This document shows positions 26,005 to 33,324 of a DNA stretch of 64,000 bases, piece after piece. Under the pieces are notes generated by a model, which saw only the letters and a list, made by a program, of their open reading frames with translations, had not been told where the DNA came from and did no database searches. The stretch spans positions 310,001-374,000 of the forward strand of contig NZ_QDKM01000002.1 in assembly GCF_003076755.1 (NCBI RefSeq). Direction: 5' to 3'. Both the position numbers and the translations under genes were made by a program. This DNA comes from Pararhodobacter oceanensis (GTDB taxonomy: Bacteria > Pseudomonadota > Alphaproteobacteria > Rhodobacterales > Rhodobacteraceae). Numbering within the stretch: the first letter of the stretch is position 1; each line of letters begins with the position of its first letter.

Positions 26005-28099
26005 GCGCCCGAAGTTGCATCTGAATTTGCGCCTGCGGGTGCTGTTGTTCTTTGCATTTCTGGCGCTGGGCACGTTGGCGGCAATCGGCGCGGGTGTCTG
26101 GATCGGCACCGCGCGGGCAGGGCTGACGGCGCCGCCCGCAGCGATGGTGCAGGGCGCTTTGATCGCGGCATTTCTGGCCGTGGCGCTCTGCGTTTGGGTC
26201 TGGTTTCTCTTTGATGCCCATGTCGCGCGGGCGATCGAGCAGCTGGCGGCAGCGATCCGCGCGCGCTCGCATGCGGGCGTCGCCCATGGGATGACCGAAG
26301 AGGCTGCTGCAGCGCGGCATCTGGGCGATCTGGCCCCCGCCGCCGAGGCGATGAGCCGCGCGCTGGCGGAAACCCGTAGCGCCTTGGAGGCCTCGGTCGC
26401 GCGCGAGACCACGCGGCTCGAGGCCGAGAAGAGCCGCCTCGAGACGCTGCTGGCCGATGTGCCGGTGGCGGTTTTGCTCTGCACCGCCGAGCATCAACTG
26501 GTGTTTTACAATGGGCAGGCGGTGGATATTCTGGGCGAAGGCACGGCGCCGGGTCTGGACCGGCATCTGCTGGACTACCTGCGCGACGGGCCGATCCGCC
26601 ACGCCTATGAGCGGCTGGCGGGCAGTAATGACCCCGATCTCGCCTCGGACCTCTTGTGCGCGACGCGCAGCGGGCGGCATCTGTTGGCCGGTCGCATGCG
26701 GGTGCTGCGCCGCCGCGAGGCGGGGGTGGCGCCGGGCTATGTGTTAACCCTGCGCGATGTCACCGCCGATATCGCCGCCCATACCCGCCGCGACGCGCTC
26801 TTGACCGAGGTTTTTGACCGCGTGCGGCGACCGGCGGCGAACCTGCAGACGGTGATCGGCGTGATGCATGAACTCGACGGTTTGGAGCGCGCGCCGGATC
26901 TGTCATCGGCGCTGCTGGATGAGGTCGGCACGTTGACCCAGGCGATCACCGAATTGGGCGGGCGCTATGACGCGGTGCAGGGCGATTGGCGACCGCTGGT
27001 CAATGCGCGTTCGGCGGATATGCTGGATGCGCTGAAAGCGCGGTTGCAGGCGCAGGGGCTGACCCTTGAGGCGGCGGGGCCGGAGTTGATCCTGCAGGTC
27101 GATGGCTTTGAAATCATTACCTTTTGGTCATGGCTGGCGGGGAAGATTGCGGACGAGGGACTCGCTCGGGACTTCACCTTAACCTTGATTGACGAGGTCG
27201 GGCCGGGCGCCCTGATGCGGTTGGAATGGCAGGGGGAGCCGCTGTCGGTGGGCCGTTTGGACCGCTGGCTGGGGCAGGCTTTGGGGCCGGAAACCGGCGA
27301 GATGGCGGCGCTATCGGTGTTGAAAACCCATGGAACCGAGGCTTGGCCAGAAACTTTTGGGGAGACGCGGCAAGCGGTGGTGATGCCGATCCGCGCGGCG
27401 CGGATTGCAGGCCGCCGCCCGCCGCCGATTGCCCGCGCGGTGACCTATGATTTCGACCTTCTGTCCAAGGCGCGGGGCGCGGCGGTGGCCGACACGCGGC
27501 TTGCGGATTTAACCTTTGTGGTCTTTGACACCGAGACCACCGGATTGTCGCCCGCGACGGATGCCGTGGTGCAAATTGCTGCGGTGCGGCTGGTCAATGG
27601 CCGCCGTGTGACGGGCGAGGTGTTTGACACGCTGGTCGATCCCAAGCGCCCCATCCCCGCGGCCTCGACCGCGATTCACGGGATTTCGGATGCGATGGTG
27701 ACCGGCGCGCCGGACATCACCCAAGCGGGGCGGCAGTTTCACAAGTTCGCCGAGGGGGCGGTGCTGATCGCCCATAACGCCCCGTTTGATATGGAGTTTT
27801 TGCGGCGGCAAGAGGCGGGGATCGGCGCCAGTTTCGATCATCCGGTGCTGGATACGGTGCTGTTGTCGGCGGTGGTTTACGGGCAGTTGGCGCAGCATTC
27901 GCTGGATGCCCTGAGCGCGCGGCTGGGGATCACCATCCCCGAAGAGGCGCGTCATACCGCGCTGGGGGATACGATTGCGACGGCGGAGGTGTTCCTGAAA
28001 CTCTTGCCAATGCTGCAGGCGCGAGGGTTGGAGACCTTCGGGCAGGTGGTGGCGGAAGTGCGCAAACACAGCCGGTTGTTGAAGGATCTGAACGGCTGA
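25997..28099 (+). CDS. Membrane PAS/pseudo-histidine-kinase fused to a DnaQ-like 3'-5' exonuclease
   Basis: A 700-residue fusion. Two transmembrane helices (about 14-38 and 52-73) are followed by a HAMP-like/coiled-coil segment, a PAS domain (about 155-265) and a degenerate kinase region. Where a histidine kinase has the H-box HELRTP, this protein has DRVRRP, with Asp274 at the phospho-His position, and no clean N, G1 or G2 boxes follow. The C-terminus (about 505-690) is a complete DEDDh exonuclease: FDTETTGLSP (Asp511, Glu513), HNAPFDMEFL (Asp598) and RHTALGDTIA. The gene overlaps the receiver gene by 8 bases. A sensor-controlled nuclease at the membrane is implied. Annotation pipelines would call it DNA polymerase III epsilon, which it is not likely to be. 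Confidence 0.88.
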   Translation: MGERPKLHLNLRLRVLLFFAFLALGTLAAIGAGVWIGTARAGLTAPPAAMVQGALIAAFLAVALCVWVWFLFDAHVARAIEQLAAAIRARSHAGVAHGMTEEAAAARHLGDLAPAAEAMSRALAETRSALEASVARETTRLEAEKSRLETLLADVPVAVLLCTAEHQLVFYNGQAVDILGEGTAPGLDRHLLDYLRDGPIRHAYERLAGSNDPDLASDLLCATRSGRHLLAGRMRVLRRREAGVAPGYVLTLRDVTADIAAHTRRDALLTEVFDRVRRPAANLQTVIGVMHELDGLERAPDLSSALLDEVGTLTQAITELGGRYDAVQGDWRPLVNARSADMLDALKARLQAQGLTLEAAGPELILQVDGFEIITFWSWLAGKIADEGLARDFTLTLIDEVGPGALMRLEWQGEPLSVGRLDRWLGQALGPETGEMAALSVLKTHGTEAWPETFGETRQAVVMPIRAARIAGRRPPPIARAVTYDFDLLSKARGAAVADTRLADLTFVVFDTETTGLSPATDAVVQIAAVRLVNGRRVTGEVFDTLVDPKRPIPAASTAIHGISDAMVTGAPDITQAGRQFHKFAEGAVLIAHNAPFDMEFLRRQEAGIGASFDHPVLDTVLLSAVVYGQLAQHSLDALSARLGITIPEEARHTALGDTIATAEVFLKLLPMLQARGLETFGQVVAEVRKHSRLLKDLNG

Positions 28100-28110
28100 G
28101 CGGGACGGGA

Positions 28111-28345
28111 CGCGCCCGACCCTGGGTGGGCGCCGAGTCGTTTCCACGATGCGCGGCGCTCAAAAGCCCTTATGTCGCTCGAGCAATGTAATTCATCGCC
28201 AAGGCGCCCTCCCGGGGGGAGGGTCGGGCGCGGCCCGGGGTTCCCCCGGGCCTGAGGGTGGCGGAAGCAGTCATCTCGGTGGGGCTGAGGTGTTCATTGC
28301 CACAGTGCCCTCCCGGGAGAAGGGTCGGGCGCGGCCCCGGGGTGC
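28111..28345. repeat. Dispersed GC-rich repeat cluster (copy A), between dnaQ-fusion gene and phaZ
   Basis: The 334-base gap before phaZ holds no gene but three related repeat units. Bases 28111-28133 match 51131-51153 in reverse orientation (23 of 23), and 28194-28237 match 51027-51070 in reverse orientation (44 of 44). A diverged third unit lies at 28295-28338. All share CCTCCCGGG and the GGTCGGGCGCGGCCC core. The sequence between the first two units also aligns loosely with the second locus. The segment can fold into long hairpins and may end transcription from both sides. Confidence 0.75.
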
Positions 28346-28433
28346 GCCCGGGCCATTCTGTCAATATAGGTGCTGAATGAAGGAGGGCGGCGCATGGCAG
28401 CGCCGCCCTTTCGGATTGCTTGGCCCTGCGCTG

Positions 28434-29930
28434 CTATTTGCGCTTGGCACTGCGGGATGTGTTGGTCGCGGCTTTGCGTTTGGCGGCCGGTTTTGCTGCG
28501 GGTTTTGCTGCCGGTTTGCGCGCGGTGGCCGAGGTGGTTGCGGTCGCGGCGACGGCTTTGGTCGCCGGTTTCGCAGCCACATCTGCCTTGGCGGGTGTTT
28601 CCGCCGCGGTTTCGGCTTTGGCCTCTGGCTTGGCGTCTGCCTTAACCTCCGGCGCCGCTGCGGGCTCACCCTCGGGCTCACCCTCGGCCGCCATCAAATG
28701 CGAGGCGTGTTTGTCCATGAAGTCGAAAACCAGCGGGCGGATATTGTTGCGCCAGCTCGAGCCGGCGAAGATCCCGTAGTGACCGGCACCCTCTTCAAGA
28801 TGCTGCGCCTTCATCGCGTCATCAAGACCGGTCAGCAGATCCAACGCCGCAAGGCATTGACCCGGAGCGGAAATATCGTCTTTCGAGCCCTCGACGATCA
28901 TCACCGCGACATCGGTGATCGCGGCAACGTCGATTTTATGCCCGTTCACGGAAAAGTCATTGCGGGCAATCTCGCGGTCCTTAAATATCCGCTCGACCGT
29001 CGACAGGTAGAATTCGGCGGTCATATCCATCACCGCCAGATACTCGTCATAGAAGCGATTGTGCTGGTCGCGCTCGCTGTCTTCACCCCGCGCGGCGGCG
29101 GCGATCTTGCTGCTGAACGCCTCGGAATGACGTTCGAGATTCATCGAAAGGAAGCCCGCAAGCTGCAGCAAACCGGGGTAAACCTGCCGCCCGACACCGG
29201 CATATTTCATCCCCACACGCTGGATCGCCAGATGCTCAAGCTGCCCCATGGTGACGCGGCGGCCAAAATCGGTGACCTCGGTCGGCGCGGCGTCGGGATC
29301 GACCGGACCGCCGATCAGGGTCAGCGACAGCGGCTGCGCTTCGGGCTCTTGCTCGGCCAGCATGGCGGTCGCGGCCAGCGCCAAAGGCACCGGCTGGCAG
29401 ACCGCGATCACATGGGTGTCGGGGCCAAGATGCTTCATGAAATCAACGACATACTGGGTGTAGTCCTCAATGTCGAACTTACCCTCCGAGACCGGAATAT
29501 CGCGCGCATTATGCCAGTCGGTGATCCAGACTTCGGCATCGGGCAACAGGCTGGCGACGGTGGTGCGCAGCAAGGTCGAGTAATGGCCCGACATCGGCGC
29601 ACAGAGCAGGATGCGGCGCGGCTTTTCGGCGCGGCTGGGCACATCAAAGCGCAGCAGATCGCCGAAGGGGCGGGCGATTTCGACTTTGGTCTCAACCAGA
29701 TGATCGCGGCCATCGCTGCCGACGACGGTTTTGATCCCCCATGCGGGTTTGATCACCATCCGCGCAAAGCTGCGCTCGGTCACGCGGCCCCATGCCGACA
29801 TCACCTTGAACATCGGATGCGGTGCCATGCCCCAGATCGGATAGGAGGCCATCGCGCGGGCCGATGCTCCCAACCATTCGTTGGTGTTGCGCATCGTCTC
29901 CATCAAATCGTAGGTGGCCATCTGGTTCAT
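28434..29930 (-). CDS. phaZ: Intracellular polyhydroxyalkanoate depolymerase with lysine/alanine-rich tail
   Basis: A 498-residue alpha/beta-hydrolase of the intracellular PhaZ type, which releases 3-hydroxyacyl units from native PHA granules. VCQPVPLALAAT near residue 180 contains the cysteine that serves as nucleophile in Ralstonia PhaZa1. ILLCAPMSGHYSTLLRTTVA, a catalytic-Asp segment VEGSKDDI and the His in EGAGHYGIF are also present. The last ~85 residues are low-complexity (EAKAETAAETPAKAD, then KPAAKPAAKPAAKRK), resembling the histone-like tail of PhaF. ATG 29930 has GGAG seven bases upstream; a TTG at 29942 is possible but weaker. It is divergent from phaC and shares a PhaR operator. 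Confidence 0.93.
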   Translation of the reverse strand: MNQMATYDLMETMRNTNEWLGASARAMASYPIWGMAPHPMFKVMSAWGRVTERSFARMVIKPAWGIKTVVGSDGRDHLVETKVEIARPFGDLLRFDVPSRAEKPRRILLCAPMSGHYSTLLRTTVASLLPDAEVWITDWHNARDIPVSEGKFDIEDYTQYVVDFMKHLGPDTHVIAVCQPVPLALAATAMLAEQEPEAQPLSLTLIGGPVDPDAAPTEVTDFGRRVTMGQLEHLAIQRVGMKYAGVGRQVYPGLLQLAGFLSMNLERHSEAFSSKIAAAARGEDSERDQHNRFYDEYLAVMDMTAEFYLSTVERIFKDREIARNDFSVNGHKIDVAAITDVAVMIVEGSKDDISAPGQCLAALDLLTGLDDAMKAQHLEEGAGHYGIFAGSSWRNNIRPLVFDFMDKHASHLMAAEGEPEGEPAAAPEVKADAKPEAKAETAAETPAKADVAAKPATKAVAATATTSATARKPAAKPAAKPAAKRKAATNTSRSAKRK

Positions 29931-30007
29931 ATAGGGCTCCAATATACGGGTGCAGCGCCGGGACTGTGCTGATTCGGACCTTCCCCAAATGGGGGACTCG
30001 GCTTATG

Positions 30008-30018
30008 CTGCAGTGCAG
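30008..30018. promoter_or_regulatory. PhaR operator between phaZ and phaC
   Basis: CTGC-AGT-GCAG matches the CTGC-N3/4-GCAG target reported for PhaR of Rhodobacter sphaeroides and related Paracoccus sites. It lies 24 bases before the phaC ATG, overlapping TAATAT (30019-30024), a possible -10 element. It can control both divergent genes. Confidence 0.75.
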
Positions 30019-30041
30019 TAATATAGGGGGAGTAGGAGGAT

Positions 30042-31832
30042 ATGGCAACTTCTGACGAAGGGAATTCGGAAACTCTGAGCAAGATGAACGCCAATTTGGC
30101 ACGAATCGAAAGCTTGACCCAACGTCTGATTGCGGCTTTTGCACAAAAGAAGCCTCAACGACCTGATCTACAGGCGCCTGACCCTTCGTTATTTGTCAAT
30201 GCGACCAATGCCTATTGGTCGGAAATGATGCAAAACCCCTCGAAAATCCTTGAGCAACAGGTCGGATATTGGGGCAAAACCCTGTCGCATTTCGTCGAGG
30301 CGCAGGAAGCGCTGCGCAGCGGCAATCTGGCGGCGCCCGAGGATAACTCACCCGCCGACAAGCGGTTTTCAAACGAGATGTGGGCCAGCCATCCCTATTT
30401 CAATTTCATCAAACAGCAGTATCTGGCCTCGAGCCAGGCGGTGGAACAGGCGATTGCCGATCTCGACGGGATCGACGCCCGCGAAAAGGCGCGGTTGGAG
30501 TATTTCGGCCGCCAGATCATTGATATGATGGCACCGACCAATTTTCTGGGCACCAACCCCGAAGCCTTGATGAAAGCGGTGGAAACCGAGGGGGAATCCC
30601 TCGTGCGCGGCTTGGAAAATCTGGTGCGCGATATCGAGGCGAATGACGGCGAATTGCTGGTCACGCTGGCCGATACCGAGGCTTTTGAGGTCGGCGGCAA
30701 TATCGGCACCTCCGAGGGCGCGGTGGTCTATCGCAACCGCATGTTCGAGCTGATCCAATACACGCCGCAGACCGAGAAAGTGCATGAAACCCCGCTGCTG
30801 ATCTTTCCGCCATGGATCAATAAATTCTACATTCTGGACCTTAAGGCACAGAATTCATTGATCAAATGGATCGTCGAACAGGGCTATACGCTGTTCGTGG
30901 TGAGCTGGGTAAATCCGGGCAAGGACTATGCCGATGTCGGGCTGGACACCTATGTCGAAGAGGGGTTCTTGCAGGCGATTGCCAAGGTCAAAGAGATCTG
31001 CGGCGTCAAAACGATCAACACCATCGGCTATTGTATCGCCGGCACCACGCTGAGCCTGACGCTGTCCTTGATGCATAAACGCAAGGATAAATCGGTCAAA
31101 TCGGCGACCTTCTTTACCACCTTGACCGACTTTTCGGATCAGGGCGAGACCGGCGTGTTTCTCGAGGATGATTTCGTCGATGCGATCGAGGCCGAGGCGC
31201 GGGCCGAGGGCTATCTGCGGTCCTATTTCATGACCAAGACCTTCAGCTTTCTGCGCTCGAATGATCTGATCTACGGGCCGGCGATCCGCAGCTATATGCT
31301 GGGCGAAACCCCGCCTGCCTTTGATCTACTGTTCTGGAATGGCGATGGTTCGAACCTGCCGGGGCGGATGACGATTGAGTATCTGCGCGGGCTTTGTCAG
31401 GCGAATAGGTTCTGCGAAGAGGGGTTCGACCTGCTGGGCGAGACGCTGCATATCCGCGATGTGAAAGTGCCGGTCTGCTCGGTCGCCTGCGAGACCGATC
31501 ATATCGCCGCCTGGCAATCCTGCTTTAACGGGTTTGCGCAGATGGGCTCGACCAACAAGACGTTTATCCTGTCGGAATCGGGTCATATCGCCGGGATCGT
31601 CAATCCGCCGACGAAAAAGAAATACGGGCATTACACCTCGGATGCGGCGATTGTAGAGGGCGAGGCGCAGGCCTGGCGAGAGGAGGGGGAGTTCAACGCG
31701 GGCTCTTGGTGGCCACGTTGGGAAGAGTGGTTGAAAAGCCGCTCGGGCAAGATGATTCCCGCCCGTCCGCTGCCCGAGGAGACCCTCGCACCGGCGCCGG
31801 GCACATATGTCACCGCGAAACCTGACGTGTAA
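30042..31832 (+). CDS. phaC: Class I poly(3-hydroxyalkanoate) synthase
   Basis: A 596-residue synthase that polymerises 3-hydroxyacyl-CoA into PHA at the granule surface. The N-terminal phaC domain (about 75-245) is followed by the alpha/beta-hydrolase core. The lipase-like box GYCIAG holds the catalytic Cys (about 330), with the Asp in ACETDHIAAW and His in ESGHIAGIVNPP. Length and sequence fit class I synthases that need no PhaE. AGGAGG lies just before the ATG at 30042. phaP follows after 124 bases and phaR after that, while phaZ is divergent: the standard Rhodobacteraceae PHA cluster. Confidence 0.97.
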   Translation: MATSDEGNSETLSKMNANLARIESLTQRLIAAFAQKKPQRPDLQAPDPSLFVNATNAYWSEMMQNPSKILEQQVGYWGKTLSHFVEAQEALRSGNLAAPEDNSPADKRFSNEMWASHPYFNFIKQQYLASSQAVEQAIADLDGIDAREKARLEYFGRQIIDMMAPTNFLGTNPEALMKAVETEGESLVRGLENLVRDIEANDGELLVTLADTEAFEVGGNIGTSEGAVVYRNRMFELIQYTPQTEKVHETPLLIFPPWINKFYILDLKAQNSLIKWIVEQGYTLFVVSWVNPGKDYADVGLDTYVEEGFLQAIAKVKEICGVKTINTIGYCIAGTTLSLTLSLMHKRKDKSVKSATFFTTLTDFSDQGETGVFLEDDFVDAIEAEARAEGYLRSYFMTKTFSFLRSNDLIYGPAIRSYMLGETPPAFDLLFWNGDGSNLPGRMTIEYLRGLCQANRFCEEGFDLLGETLHIRDVKVPVCSVACETDHIAAWQSCFNGFAQMGSTNKTFILSESGHIAGIVNPPTKKKYGHYTSDAAIVEGEAQAWREEGEFNAGSWWPRWEEWLKSRSGKMIPARPLPEETLAPAPGTYVTAKPDV

Positions 31833-31854
31833 TCAGGTGGTTAGCTGATTTTTG

Positions 31855-31865
31855 CTGCAGTGCAG
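31855..31865. promoter_or_regulatory. PhaR operator 1 upstream of phaP
   Basis: CTGC-AGT-GCAG, identical in the core and most flanking bases to the site before phaC. It lies about 100 bases upstream of the phaP ATG and just upstream of the probable -35 element. Confidence 0.75.
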
Positions 31866-31875
31866 AATAAAAACC

Positions 31876-31904
31876 TTGAATTTCTGCGCCGCAGCATGCA
31901 TATT
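31876..31904 (+). promoter_or_regulatory. Probable phaP promoter
   Basis: TTGAAT (31876-31881), a 17-base spacer and CATATT (31899-31904). The second PhaR site sits exactly in the spacer, so bound PhaR would block RNA polymerase. Identified by eye. Confidence 0.5.
31884..31894. promoter_or_regulatory. PhaR operator 2 upstream of phaP
   Basis: CTGC-GCC-GCAG, a second match to CTGC-N3-GCAG, 29 bases centre-to-centre from operator 1 and inside the promoter spacer. Two sites would allow tight repression of the abundant phasin until PHA granules sequester PhaR. Confidence 0.7.
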
Positions 31905-31956
31905 CCCTTCATACGCAGAACACCGGATCATCGGACTGCGAGCAAGGAGAATTGAC

Positions 31957-32433
31957 ATGGCTACCAACGATTTCACCAAGACGATGCAAGACTTCATGGG
32001 CGCATTCCCGGTTGACACCAAAGCAATGCAGGACGCGTTCAAAACCCAGGCTGCCCTGGGCGAGAAGATGAGCAAAGTGGTTCTGGACGCCGCCGAGAAA
32101 TCGGCCGACATCTCGACCAAATGGACCAAAGACGCGCTGAACAAAATCGGCGAAGTCGCTGCCGTTAAGGAAGATCCGGCCGAGTATTCGAAGTCGGTCA
32201 CCGATTTCGCCTCGACCTCGGCTGAAATGGCCAGCGAGCATATGGCCGCTTTCGCCGAAATCGCCAAGCGCGTGCAGATGGACACCGTCGAACTGATGAT
32301 GGCCGCTGGCAAAGACGCCTCGGCTGAAGCCACCGCAGCGGTCAAGAAAGCCACCAGCGACGTGACCGCGGCTGCGAAAAAAGCTTCGGACGAAGTGACC
32401 TCGGCGGCCAAGAAAGCCACCGCGTCCAAGTAA
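31957..32433 (+). CDS. phaP: Phasin (PHA granule-associated protein)
   Basis: A 158-residue amphipathic helical protein that coats PHA granules. The phasin core spans about residues 5-110 (KTMQDFMGAFPVDTKAMQDA, DISTKWTKDALNKI). The tail has repeated Lys/Ala motifs (AVKKATSDV, AAKKASDEV, AAKKATASK). AAGGAGAATTGAC gives a strong ribosome-binding site for ATG 31957. Codon use is more biased towards C-ending and AAG/GAA codons than in the neighbours, as expected for high expression. Two PhaR sites upstream and a strong terminator downstream frame it as its own unit. Confidence 0.95.
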   Translation: MATNDFTKTMQDFMGAFPVDTKAMQDAFKTQAALGEKMSKVVLDAAEKSADISTKWTKDALNKIGEVAAVKEDPAEYSKSVTDFASTSAEMASEHMAAFAEIAKRVQMDTVELMMAAGKDASAEATAAVKKATSDVTAAAKKASDEVTSAAKKATASK

Positions 32434-32484
32434 GATCGCGCATGCGAAATTCGGGGTCTCCGCTCCTCCCAGACAGACCCCGAA

Positions 32485-32511
32485 AAGGCGGACCATTGGT
32501 CCGCCTTTTTT
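32485..32511 (+). terminator. Rho-independent terminator of phaP
   Basis: A perfect 10-base stem AAGGCGGACC/GGTCCGCCTT with loop ATT, continuing into a run of six T (32506-32511, the first two also pairing in the stem). It separates phaP from phaR. Confidence 0.92.
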
Positions 32512-32643
32512 CGTGTTTATGCGAATAAAAGCGGCAATTCGCCGTGAATTGCCTTCAATTGTTGCGCTGCGGCAAAGAATTCTGTTTCACACGCGGCAAT
32601 TGCGGTCTAACCTTGCCGCAATGCAACAAATTGGGGGCCCGCT

Positions 32644-33222
32644 GTGTCTGCAAGTCAAAAGCCGCTTCTGATCAAGCGTTACGCCAGTCGCCGGCTCTAT
32701 AATACCGAGAGCAGCGATTATGTGACGCTCGAGGATATCGCCGGTTTCATCCGTGCCGGACGCGAAGTCCAGATTATCGACCTCAAAAGCGGTGATGATC
32801 TGACGCGGCAATATCTGCTGCAAATCATTGCCGAACATGAAAGCCGCGGCGAGAATGTGCTGCCCTTGGATGTGCTGACCGATCTGGTGCGCAGCTATAC
32901 GGCGCAGGCGCAAAGCGTGGTGCCCGAGTTTCTGTCGATGTCGTTTGATATGCTGCGGCAGGGGCCGAACAAGATTGCCGAGCAGATGACCGCGATCAAT
33001 CCGATGATGGCGCAAATGTCGAAAATGCCCGGCTTCGAGGCGATGCAACGCCAGCAGCAGCAATTCATGGAATCGATCATGTCGGGCTGGCCGACGCCGG
33101 GCGCCGAGCCTGCCAGCAGCGAGGCCGAGAGCCCCGCAGCGGAGGAAAACGCCGAGGATCTGTCCGAGATCCGCAAGCAACTGGCGGCGCTGGAAAGCAA
33201 GCTGAGCAAACTGGGGCGTTGA
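32644..33222 (+). CDS. phaR: PHA synthesis repressor
   Basis: A 192-residue regulator with the N-terminal PHB/PHA accumulation DNA-binding domain (KPLLIKRYASRRLYNTESSD, residues about 6-65) and a second PHB accumulation domain (about 70-115). A Gln/Met-rich linker and a C-terminal coiled coil (SEIRKQLAALESKLSKL) complete it. PhaR represses phaP and other pha genes and is released when it binds nascent PHA granules. The start is a GTG at 32644, the only start that keeps the conserved N-terminus. The CTGC-N3-GCAG sites before phaC and phaP are its likely targets; I find no such site before phaR itself. Confidence 0.95.
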   Translation: MSASQKPLLIKRYASRRLYNTESSDYVTLEDIAGFIRAGREVQIIDLKSGDDLTRQYLLQIIAEHESRGENVLPLDVLTDLVRSYTAQAQSVVPEFLSMSFDMLRQGPNKIAEQMTAINPMMAQMSKMPGFEAMQRQQQQFMESIMSGWPTPGAEPASSEAESPAAEENAEDLSEIRKQLAALESKLSKLGR

Positions 33223-33268
33223 CGCCTGCGGGGGCGCTTGCGGGTGCCGCCAATGTCTTAACAGTTGA

Positions 33269-33304
33269 AAAACGGCAAGCGGTGTTCCCATCGCTTGCCG
33301 TTTT
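33269..33304. terminator. Bidirectional terminator between phaR and the convergent RACo gene
   Basis: A 13-base perfect stem AAAACGGCAAGCG/CGCTTGCCGTTTT with a 10-base loop. A-tract on one side and T-tract on the other allow it to work for both converging genes. Confidence 0.88.
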
Positions 33305-33324
33305 CTCGTTTTAATCCCAGTCGC

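Noticed and set aside
25997-28099. DNA polymerase III epsilon subunit
   Set aside because: The exonuclease is the C-terminal part of a two-TM PAS/pseudo-kinase protein, not a free replicative proofreading subunit.
28100-28433. CRISPR-like array from repeated GGTCGGGCGCGGCCC units
   Set aside because: Units are palindromic, irregularly spaced and diverged, with no regular spacers and no cas genes.
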